This document shows positions 1 to 4,520 of a stretch of DNA of 5,451 nt, one piece after another. A model generated the notes under the pieces. It was not told the DNA's origin, did no database searches, and worked only from the letters and a program-made list of their open reading frames with translations. Source of the stretch: Competibacteraceae bacterium UBA2792 (GTDB taxonomy: Bacteria > Pseudomonadota > Gammaproteobacteria > Competibacterales > Competibacteraceae); assembly GCA_002352125.1 (NCBI GenBank), contig DEHU01000028.1, positions 557 through 6,007 of the forward strand, written 5' to 3'. The translations under genes were made by a program, and so were the position numbers. Numbering within the stretch: position 1 is the first letter of the stretch; each line of letters opens with the position of its first letter.

Positions 1-2
1 AA

Positions 3-971
3 CGGCGGGCGAACAGCTTTGAAGTAATTGCGCGGGAGTGGCACGGAAAACACGCGCAAAGCTGGGCAAGTGGGCACGGCGACAAAATCATCAAACGGCT
101 TGAGCGGGATATATTCCCGTGGTTGGGAAGCATACCCATCCGCGATATAACCGCGCCCAAACTTCTCGCAGCTTTGCGGAGAATCGAAGGCCGTGGCTCC
201 TTGGAAACGGCCCACCGGGCTTTGCAGAATTGCGGGCAAATATTCCGGTACGCGATTGCGACCAGTCGCGCCGCGCGGGACATTTCCGCTGACCTGAAAG
301 GCTCGTTGCCGGTGGCAAAGAACGGTCACCATGCCGCGATTACCGACCCCAAGCAGATAGCCGAGTTATTGCGTGCGATAGACGGCTATAGCGGTTCGTT
401 CGTGACGCAATGCGCCTTGAGGCTAGCGCCGTTGGTTTTCGTTCGTCCCGGCGAACTGAGACAAGCGGAATGGTCGGAATTCGATTTTGAGGAAGCGTTG
501 TGGACGATTCCAGCGGAGCGGATGAAGATGAAAGAATCGCTGTTGGTTCCCTTGGCGGCGCAAGCCGTGGCGATTTTGCAAGACCTTCACGCCTTGACCG
601 GCAACGGTCGGTATGTTTTTCCCAGCCCGAGAACCAAAACCCGCCCCATGTCGAACAACGGCATACTGTCTGCCTTACGGCGCATGGGGTACGAAAAAAG
701 CGAAATGACCGGGCACGGTTTCAGGGCGATGGCCCGCACCGTGCTGGATGAAGTCTTGGAGTTTCGTCCAGACATCATCGAGCAACAGCTAGCCCACGCC
801 GTGAAAGACCCGAACGGGCGGGCTTACAACCGAACCAAGCACCTTGAGGAACGGCGGCGCATGATGCAAGTCTGGGCGGATTGGCTGGATGCCCGCAAGG
901 AAGATGCGCCATCACTTCCGCTCCGACAAGTAGAGCAAGTTGGAGCCACTACCCCGGCCGCACCCGCCTGA
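3..971 (+). CDS. P4-type tyrosine recombinase (integrase), 5' end missing
   Basis: Site-specific recombinase that inserts and excises the element; P4-type members usually target tRNA genes. The frame is open from base 3, so the true start lies outside; 322 residues remain of a family usually near 400, so the N-terminal arm-binding domain is largely lost. The visible part starts in the core-binding domain (SFEVIAREWH, then RLERDIFPWLG at about residues 32-42) and includes the family-typical ETAHRALQNCGQIFRYA stretch. All catalytic residues are visible: Arg in FVRPGELR (codon 444-446), a Lys in RMKMKE, His and Arg in GHGFRAMAR, a second His in QLAHAV, and the nucleophile Tyr in GRAYNRT (codon 825-827). 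It ends in a short Ala/Pro-rich tail. An internal TTG at 123 could be mistaken for a start, but homology continues upstream of it. No terminator with a T-run follows. The enzyme looks intact and functional in the part seen. Confidence 0.96.
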   Translation, partial: RRANSFEVIAREWHGKHAQSWASGHGDKIIKRLERDIFPWLGSIPIRDITAPKLLAALRRIEGRGSLETAHRALQNCGQIFRYAIATSRAARDISADLKGSLPVAKNGHHAAITDPKQIAELLRAIDGYSGSFVTQCALRLAPLVFVRPGELRQAEWSEFDFEEALWTIPAERMKMKESLLVPLAAQAVAILQDLHALTGNGRYVFPSPRTKTRPMSNNGILSALRRMGYEKSEMTGHGFRAMARTVLDEVLEFRPDIIEQQLAHAVKDPNGRAYNRTKHLEERRRMMQVWADWLDARKEDAPSLPLRQVEQVGATTPAAPA

Positions 972-989
972 TTCCACCTTAGCGCGGCG

Positions 990-1007
990 CTGGCCCTGGC
1001 CCTGGCC
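990..1007. repeat. Three tandem CTGGCC hexamers
   Basis: CTGGCC is repeated three times without interruption, just after the integrase stop. The repeat sits inside a GC-rich self-complementary segment (981-1018). No T-run follows, so it is not an intrinsic terminator. It could be simple slippage. Function unknown. Confidence 0.6.
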
Positions 1008-1171
1008 CGGCTGGCGCTGACCTTCCGCTTGCTGTCGCTTCGATACCCGCCCGCGCCCGATCCGCGCACCGCTGATCTTGATCGCCGCTCCCAACCCCGG
1101 TAACTCGGGCAATTCTGAGAAGTCGGAGCAAATTGAAACGAGTCCCCTGTTGGAATAAAACCAGTAAATGG

Positions 1172-1203
1172 TCTTTAAACGCCATTTAAAGGCCGTTTAA
1201 AGA
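1172..1203. repeat. Three TTTAAA boxes phased at 11 bp, bounded by an inverted repeat
   Basis: TTTAAA occurs at 1174, 1185 and 1196, exactly 11 bp apart, as part of a degenerate 11-mer (TTTAAACGCCA, TTTAAAGGCCG, TTTAAAGATTT). The outer boxes form a perfect 10-bp inverted repeat: TCTTTAAACG at 1172-1181 and CGTTTAAAGA at 1194-1203. One-turn spacing on one helix face suggests a binding array for a protein, for example an AlpA/Xis-type protein, an integrase accessory factor or a repressor. Which protein binds, if any, cannot be read from the sequence. Confidence 0.7.
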
Positions 1204-1254
1204 TTTGGACACATAAAACGCGCCTTATCCGATTTCTATCAACTCGTGAAACCA

Positions 1255-1281
1255 TTTGCATCAATCCCTGCTTGATGCAAA
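1255..1281. repeat. Perfect 10-bp inverted repeat with 7-nt spacer
   Basis: TTTGCATCAA (1255-1264) and TTGATGCAAA (1272-1281) are exact reverse complements separated by TCCCTGC. There is no T-run on either strand, so an intrinsic terminator is unlikely; an operator upstream of the 1407 gene, or an RNA hairpin in its leader, fits better. Sits 125 bp before that gene's start. Confidence 0.65.
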
Positions 1282-1406
1282 ATACCAGTGTCCTGCAATA
1301 GCATGGCGTTTCACCTTGACCCGCGCCTAGCTCACGCGAAGCGAACCCAGGCACCTTTCACCGGCTGGCGCGGCTTCTCCATGAAAGTGACTCTGGAAAG
1401 AAAGTC

Positions 1407-2279
1407 ATGAGCGAATCCGACAAAACCCCAAATAGCAATCCGAACAACATCATTCAATTTCCATTGAAAGCTAAAACGGTATTTACGAAATCGGAGAAGG
1501 CTTATGTCAGCGCTAACGAAGTGAAAATTTCAAATCCAAAGCCACCTCCAAAAAGAATTGAAGTCAACAACCCGCTCACAAAACAGCAGAGAACAGAGCT
1601 TCAAGACTGGATAACAGAATGGGTAACGACGAGCAATCTAGCTAAAAAACCGATCCCCTATGGAGCAGCGCGTACACGACTTTACGAGGATGGCTTACAG
1701 GGAGAAGTGAACGGCGTAGAGCAGATAGAGCAAAGCGAACTTCCAACATGTATTTCATATATCCAACAGAGAATCAGAATACTTGAAACCGTCGGAAACA
1801 AGCGCGTCATGAGGAGAAAAGGAGATTACCGGAACGGTCGAATCTCCGCGATACATGCCCGGTGCAAAGATCTTAGCGTATCCGATGAAATAAGAAAGGC
1901 TTACCAATTATACAAGTACGGAAAAATTTCAATGAAGGATTTAACCGATGATGAACTCGATCATTATTATTCTTATGTCATACATGGAACTCCTAAATTT
2001 TTTATTCCAAAAAAAGCGGTCCAGTCTGTTCAACATGATCGGGAAAACGCCTTGCTGGTTTTGTTAGGTGTCTTGGAAGGTGAAGCGATTGCAAAAGGAC
2101 AGCAGTTCAACAGACTTGCATTAAGTCAAAGCAAAGAAGAAATGTTAGCCATGCTGGGACAACGAGACCCCGATCTATTCAACGAGGTAGAACTAGAAAC
2201 ATTTGAAGAATTTTGGAAAAAACAGAAGCATTGCAAGTGCAGAAAAGGTCCAAAGATCGGACAATCCGCCCGCCGCTAA
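1407..2279 (+). CDS. AT-rich hypothetical protein, possible phage-regulator (ORF6C-like) domain
   Basis: 290 residues, unrecognised as a whole. The start is set by GGAAAG (1395-1400) six bases before ATG. Residues 1-55 are polar, Lys/Pro/Asn-rich and probably disordered. Residues about 56-127 (LTKQQRTELQDWITEWV, then YGAARTRLYE, VNGVEQI, ELPTCISYIQ) have the order of features seen in ORF6C-type C-terminal domains of phage regulatory proteins; this is my reading of the pattern, not a database match. Residues 145-195 and 205-272 are helical and charged, and the C-terminus is basic with a CKC motif. No membrane segment or signal peptide. The gene is clearly more AT-rich than both neighbours, with many AAA Lys codons, which points to separate acquisition. 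It stands alone and is closed by its own terminator (2312-2346). It could be a regulator or an accessory cargo gene. Confidence 0.85.
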   Translation: MSESDKTPNSNPNNIIQFPLKAKTVFTKSEKAYVSANEVKISNPKPPPKRIEVNNPLTKQQRTELQDWITEWVTTSNLAKKPIPYGAARTRLYEDGLQGEVNGVEQIEQSELPTCISYIQQRIRILETVGNKRVMRRKGDYRNGRISAIHARCKDLSVSDEIRKAYQLYKYGKISMKDLTDDELDHYYSYVIHGTPKFFIPKKAVQSVQHDRENALLVLLGVLEGEAIAKGQQFNRLALSQSKEEMLAMLGQRDPDLFNEVELETFEEFWKKQKHCKCRKGPKIGQSARR

Positions 2280-2288
2280 CCCATTCCA

Positions 2289-2307
2289 TCGCACCATCAT
2301 GGTGCGA
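2289..2307. repeat. 19-bp palindrome just before the terminator
   Basis: TCGCACCAT and ATGGTGCGA are exact reverse complements around one central C. It starts ten bases after the stop of the AT-rich gene and ends five bases before the terminator stem. Candidate operator for a dimeric DNA-binding protein, or a 3'-end RNA hairpin stabilising the upstream mRNA. Confidence 0.6.
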
Positions 2308-2311
2308 ATCA

Positions 2312-2346
2312 GGGGTATTTTCGGAATCCGAGAATGCCCCTTTTTT
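2312..2346 (+). terminator. Strong intrinsic terminator after the 1407-2279 gene
   Basis: A 13-bp stem (GGGGTATTTTCGG at 2312-2324 with CCGAGAATGCCCC at 2328-2340; two pairs are G-U) closes a 3-nt AAT loop and is followed directly by six T (2341-2346). A at 2311 can pair with the first T. Textbook rightward Rho-independent terminator, separating the AT-rich gene from the alpA operon. Confidence 0.92.
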
Positions 2347-2347
2347 A

Positions 2348-2381
2348 CGCCAGTTCGCCGCGTTCATGCTATCGCCAGTTC
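2348..2381. repeat. Direct repeat CGCCAGTTC upstream of the AlpA-like gene
   Basis: CGCCAGTTC occurs at 2348-2356 and again at 2373-2381, 25 bp apart start to start, in the short space between the terminator and the alpA-like start codon. The promoter of the operon must lie in or near here, so the pair may be operator half-sites. No clear -35/-10 pair can be picked. Confidence 0.45.
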
Positions 2382-2402
2382 CACGAGATACCAAGGTGAC
2401 AC

Positions 2403-2609
2403 ATGGCGAAAACTCCCAAGCCCAAAGCCCAGGCAGAACTTGCCGAAAGCGGGTACATCCGCGCCAAGGCGCTTGCTCAATTCTGTTCGGTCAGCCGCAC
2501 CACGCTCTGGCGCTGGGCGCGAACCGGTCGATTGCCGAAACCGGTCAAGCTCTCGGAAAACGTGACCGCCTGGCGAACGAGCGAACTCAAGGAATGCGGC
2601 TTGATGTAA
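2403..2609 (+). CDS. AlpA-family helix-turn-helix regulator / excisionase-like protein
   Basis: 68 residues, typical length for AlpA/Vis-type proteins, which bind DNA and regulate integrase genes or act as excision directionality factors in P4-like elements. After a basic N-terminus, a MerR-like winged helix-turn-helix runs from about residue 17: YIRAKALAQFCSVSRTTLWR, then TGRLPKPVKLSENVTAW, the conserved wing, and ELKE. The start ATG at 2403 has AAGGTG at 2393-2398, four bases upstream. First gene of a three-gene operon; the next ribosome binding site starts five bases after its stop. The upstream direct repeat (2348-2381) and the palindrome (2289-2307) are possible binding sites. Its distance from the integrase is not unusual for P4-like islands. 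Family assignment is from the motif pattern. Confidence 0.9.
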   Translation: MAKTPKPKAQAELAESGYIRAKALAQFCSVSRTTLWRWARTGRLPKPVKLSENVTAWRTSELKECGLM

Positions 2610-2627
2610 CGGCAAGGAGAATTAGCC

Positions 2628-2768
2628 ATGCCCACGAAGAACGCCAGCTCCCTAATGCTGCAACGCCTGTTGCTGAGCGGCGAAACACCGACCCCGATCC
2701 GCGCGGCGCGCATTCAATTTGAATCTGCCCATCGTACTTACCCCGCAACCACAGAGATATGCGCATGA
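2628..2768 (+). CDS. 46-residue hypothetical protein in the alpA operon
   Basis: ATG at 2628 is preceded by AAGGAGA (2614-2620) with 7-nt spacing, one of the two best ribosome binding sites in the window, which argues strongly for translation. The product begins MPTKNASSLMLQRLLLSGE, continues with PTPIRAARIQFESAHR, and ends with EICA; it looks like a short amphipathic helical protein, without a membrane segment or recognised domain. It begins 18 bases after the AlpA-like stop, and its TGA (2766-2768) overlaps the next ATG at 2765 in an ATGA junction, a classic arrangement for translational coupling. Function unknown. It is short enough to be missed by automatic annotation. Confidence 0.75.
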   Translation: MPTKNASSLMLQRLLLSGETPTPIRAARIQFESAHRTYPATTEICA

Positions 2769-3760
2769 AACTGGCTACACCCGATAAAGTCGAGAATGCT
2801 TTGCGTTCGATTCGCCTTGACCAAGCCGAATTGTCGCAACTGAACGAGAAATATCGATGTGCCTCCGAAGAGGCCGAGAACTTAAAACGAGCGGTCTATC
2901 AACTAGACGAAGAAATCCTCATGGTGAGGGGGCATATCGAAGCGCTCAAAAAGCGCGGGATTAATCCCAACACGAATGATTTAGAAAAACTGATCGAGGA
3001 TCGCGACCACCTATCGGCCCGGATTACTCGCGCCACGGATGAGCAAAAGCAGATTAATCTTGAGCTAACAGCCAATAAATCGAAAACAAATCTTCCGAGA
3101 TTTGAAAAAGAAGACGTGTTGTTAGTCCAAAAGGCGATGGACGAAAAGCGCGCGGCCTTGACGCGAGTAGACGCGGCTATCGAAGTGGAACGCGCGAAGG
3201 CTGACACCGCTTTTTCGATGGCTGAATCTTCCACCACGATTGCGCTGCAAACGCGCCTCGAAAACTTGCTTGCCGATGCCATCTACGGCCCGGCCCAATC
3301 GGATGAAATCGAAGAAATCAGGGCGAAGTTCATAAAATCTAAAGCCGCTACGGAGCGAGAGCGGGAAGCGGCAAGCGAGTTGGCAAGACACACCATCGCC
3401 GGGCTGGAGCGCAAGCGCCAGCAGCTACGAGCGGAGCTAGATCAATTGATCGACGATCACCGCATCTCGGTTTGGTTGTACCTGCAAAACCGCATGGCCG
3501 ACCGGAGAGCGGTCTATCTCGAAGCTGGCCGCACCTTGGCCCAAGCGTTTGCGCAAATGCGAGCCTTCGAGCTTCTATCGAGAAATTTGGCAGGAAAGGG
3601 AATGAAGGCGATCCGGGCATTTTCTGGCGACATCTCGGCATTTGAGTTGCCAGAACCACACGGCGTTAGAGAACCCGCCTTGCGCATAACCCATGCTGTC
3701 TTGGATGCGGTTCTGAAAAGCATTCGCGCCGAGTTCGATCCGATCAGGCTCGATTTCTGA
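2765..3760 (+). CDS. Coiled-coil protein of unknown function
   Basis: 331 residues if started at ATG 2765, which makes an ATGA overlap with the preceding ORF and puts AGAG (2753-2756) eight bases upstream; the in-frame ATG at 2759 leaves only two bases and is less likely. Residues about 10-100 and 185-240 are Glu/Lys/Arg/Gln-rich with heptad-like Leu/Ile spacing (for example ENLKRAVYQLDEEILMV and AGLERKRQQLRAELDQL), so long coiled coils are expected. The last 90 residues (from ISVWLYLQNRMADR) look like a compact helical domain. No Walker motifs, membrane segments or signal peptide are seen, so it is not a full SMC-type ATPase. It is last in the alpA operon and followed 28 bp later by a hairpin terminator. 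Could be a structural, regulatory or host-interaction protein. I do not recognise the family. Confidence 0.88.
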   Translation: MKLATPDKVENALRSIRLDQAELSQLNEKYRCASEEAENLKRAVYQLDEEILMVRGHIEALKKRGINPNTNDLEKLIEDRDHLSARITRATDEQKQINLELTANKSKTNLPRFEKEDVLLVQKAMDEKRAALTRVDAAIEVERAKADTAFSMAESSTTIALQTRLENLLADAIYGPAQSDEIEEIRAKFIKSKAATEREREAASELARHTIAGLERKRQQLRAELDQLIDDHRISVWLYLQNRMADRRAVYLEAGRTLAQAFAQMRAFELLSRNLAGKGMKAIRAFSGDISAFELPEPHGVREPALRITHAVLDAVLKSIRAEFDPIRLDF

Positions 3761-3781
3761 ACCGGCGCGCTTTCCGCCGAC

Positions 3782-3832
3782 AAAAAAAGAACCCCATGCC
3801 GCTCGTGAGCTTTTACGACATGGGGTTCGTTT
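3782..3832. terminator. Hairpin terminator, probably bidirectional
   Basis: GAACCCCATG (3789-3798) pairs perfectly with CATGGGGTTC (3819-3828); CG (3800-3801) with CG (3816-3817) extends the stem after one mismatch. Seven A precede the stem and a short TTT follows it. Rightward the T-tract is poor (CGTTTCC), leftward it is strong (seven T). It can end the coiled-coil operon and should efficiently block any leftward transcription. Confidence 0.8.
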
Positions 3833-3863
3833 CCGATTTCGCCGATGGAATCCTACACAAAAA

Positions 3864-4253
3864 ATGAAAAAGACGCTTCGGTTTTTTTACCCGCAACCAC
3901 CGGATAGGAGCGACCCGGCAACGGCATGGCGTTCTACCGCTCTCTCACCAGCCGGTGACCGAATGCGAGGACTGATTGACTTAATCGCTCCTTGCACCCC
4001 GCTCAAGCCCGCGTATACTGAACCGCGAGGCGTCAGAAACCTCAACAGCGGCCACCGCACCCGTCAGACTTGCGGATTTTTTGTACCTGTCATTCTTGGC
4101 GTTATTGCGCCTGCCTGCCCGATCATTGGTCGGGAGGGTCGGGAAATACCCAATACCCGACGCCGTTCTGTTGCGGTTCTGAACCTCCCGGCCGCCCTTC
4201 ACCGGGCGTCCTCTCAACTTCAGAAATCAACAGGAGGCCACCATGGCCGATAA
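3864..4253 (+). CDS. Doubtful Icd/Ash-like reading frame over the RNA locus
   Basis: A 129-codon frame runs across the promoter, the short RNA and the leader, ending in TAA (4251-4253) inside the next gene. From about residue 34 its text (APCTPLKPAYTEPRGV, TCGFFVPVIL, GREGREIPNTRRRSVAV) resembles ORFs commonly annotated as Icd-like or Ash family in phage-derived islands. However, ATG 3864 and the in-frame ATG 3963 have no Shine-Dalgarno, and both lie upstream of the promoter at 3992-4019, so that transcript could not use them. The similarity is better explained by conserved DNA/RNA elements (promoter, RNA, hairpins) than by protein. A shorter product starting within the leader, like P1 icd, is not excluded, and the 11-base overlap with the 4243 gene would then couple their translation. 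Confidence 0.22.
   Translation: MKKTLRFFYPQPPDRSDPATAWRSTALSPAGDRMRGLIDLIAPCTPLKPAYTEPRGVRNLNSGHRTRQTCGFFVPVILGVIAPACPIIGREGREIPNTRRRSVAVLNLPAALHRASSQLQKSTGGHHGR
3867..3888 (+). terminator. Possible second, weaker terminator with seven T
   Basis: AAAAAGACG and CGGTTTTTT can pair around a CTT loop with one mismatch and one G-U, ending in a run of seven T (3882-3888). GC content of the stem is low, so efficiency is doubtful. It would back up the hairpin at 3782-3832 and insulate the downstream RNA promoter from read-through. Confidence 0.4.
3992..4019 (+). promoter_or_regulatory. Sigma70-type promoter of the immunity-like RNA and downstream operon
   Basis: TTGCAC (3992-3997), a 16-bp spacer and TATACT (4014-4019; five of six consensus bases). 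Initiation is expected near 4025-4027, exactly where the structured RNA begins. The -35 is only fair. A further TTGACT at 3976 has no matching -10. Confidence 0.65.
4026..4082 (+). ncRNA. C4/CI-like antisense immunity RNA
   Basis: Short RNA bounded by a promoter (-10 at 4014-4019) and an intrinsic terminator: CCGCA (4055-4059) pairs with TGCGG (4071-4075), followed by A and six T (4077-4082). A small 5' hairpin is possible (GAGG 4027-4030 with CCTC 4040-4043). CGTCAGA appears twice, at 4031 and in the terminator loop at 4062. Bases 4027-4052 can form 22 pairs with the downstream leader at 4162-4187. Known precedent: phage P1 C4 and satellite P4 CI are small RNAs from the leader of the operon they silence, acting by pairing with targets in that leader. 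Here the operon contains two small ORFs and the primase, the same position as in P4. The assignment rests on architecture, complementarity and resemblance to the Icd/Ash-type locus; membership in the Rfam C4 family has not been tested. Confidence 0.72.
4118..4161 (+). promoter_or_regulatory. Tandem hairpins in the leader between antisense RNA and target
   Basis: Two adjacent hairpins can form: CCCGATC (4118-4124) with GGTCGGG (4128-4134), loop ATT, one G-U pair; and GTCGGG (4138-4143) with CCCGAC (4156-4161). Their arms share TCGGG/CCCGA, so they can also swap partners. Neither has a T-run, so they look like leader folding elements or processing sites, not plain terminators. Confidence 0.5.
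4162..4187 (+). promoter_or_regulatory. Leader target complementary to the antisense RNA
   Basis: Read against 4027-4052 of the short RNA: CCTC pairs with GAGG, TTCTGA with TCAGAA, GG with CC, CTGTTG with CAACAG, and GCCG with CGGC. Interruptions are a 2x1 internal loop, one bulged A, one T-C mismatch and a bulged TT. The centre (4175-4185, GGTT-CTG-AACC) can itself form a small hairpin, giving a loop that could begin pairing with UCAGA in the antisense RNA. Confidence 0.65.
4220..4237 (+). promoter_or_regulatory. Ribosome binding site with an antisense-RNA mimic
   Basis: AGGAGG (4232-4237) lies five bases before ATG 4243. Immediately overlapping it, TCAGAAATCAACAG (4220-4233) is the antisense sequence of 4033-4048 with a CC deletion. 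It can therefore pair with the same target (4168-4182) through two 6-bp helices, continuing as G-U and A-U into the Shine-Dalgarno, enclosing a small hairpin (CGCCC 4193-4197 with GGGCG 4204-4208). This would hide the ribosome binding site. Confidence 0.6.
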
Positions 4254-4518
4254 CTCCAACACCCAAAAACTCCACGCGGCCATTACCAAGGCAGCGCTGA
4301 AAGCCTGTGACAGTTCCTCGTTGGAAGGCGAACTCCACGAACGGCTGGTCATGGTCACGGATGCCCTCGAACATCTGGAGCACATCGCCAGCGCGGCGGA
4401 TTTCCATCGCATCGACCTGTCGTTTCGCAGTCTGTACGGCGTTCTCAGACTGATCAACCGCGAGGCGCAGGTCATCGATGCCATTTCCAGCGCCCTGTGC
4501 GGGTATGAGGATGACTGA
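4243..4518 (+). CDS. Hypothetical small helical protein, first gene of the RNA-controlled operon
   Basis: 91 residues. The start is fixed by AGGAGG five bases upstream of ATG 4243. The sequence looks soluble and all-helical: a polar N-terminus, then LEGELHERLVMVTDALEHLE (about 28-47), DFHRIDLSFRSLYGVLRL (about 53-70) and REAQVIDAISSALCG (about 73-87). No membrane span, HTH or catalytic motif is recognised. It directly follows the structured leader, and its Shine-Dalgarno can be sequestered by the leader target, so its translation is probably RNA-controlled. The next gene starts two bases after its stop. By position it corresponds to P4 kil or P1 ant, toxic or antirepressor genes silenced by CI/C4; that functional parallel is inference from position only. 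Confidence 0.85.
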   Translation: MADNSNTQKLHAAITKAALKACDSSSLEGELHERLVMVTDALEHLEHIASAADFHRIDLSFRSLYGVLRLINREAQVIDAISSALCGYEDD

Positions 4519-4520
4519 GT

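Larger units (their letters stand above)
972..1406. other. Intergenic region with repeats, no convincing gene
   Basis: This 435-bp gap between the integrase and the AT-rich gene holds, in order: three tandem copies of CTGGCC (990-1007) inside a GC-rich stretch that can fold (AGCGC at 981-985 with GCGCT at 1014-1018); an AT-rich block of phased TTTAAA boxes (1172-1203); and a perfect inverted repeat (1255-1281). A 35-codon frame at 1303-1410 overlaps the next start codon but has no ribosome binding site. Leftward frames here are GC-rich low-complexity shadows. I see no good sigma70 promoter for the next gene. The region behaves like a regulatory or protein-binding stretch, not like coding DNA. 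Confidence 0.6.

Noticed and set aside
123..971. Integrase starting at TTG 123
   Set aside because: The frame is open back to base 3 and the upstream residues (SFEVIAREWH, RLERDIFPWLG) match the integrase core-binding domain, so 123 is internal.
1035..1060. TTCGATACC-like T-loop sequence suggesting a tRNA or att site
   Set aside because: No acceptor, D or anticodon stems can be built around it, and the att site of such integrases normally lies upstream of int, outside this window.
824..1185. Leftward frames across the integrase end and intergenic region
   Set aside because: Arg/Ala/Gly-rich low-complexity translations with no ribosome binding site; shadows of GC-rich DNA.
2203..2722. Rightward frames of 120 and 169 codons overlapping the terminator and alpA
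   Set aside because: They run through a strong terminator and the well-supported AlpA-like gene in other frames, with no ribosome binding site of their own.
2738..3901. Shared CCCGCAACCAC at about 2740 and 3891
   Set aside because: A single 11-mer match is expected by chance in a window of this size and nothing else around the two copies matches.
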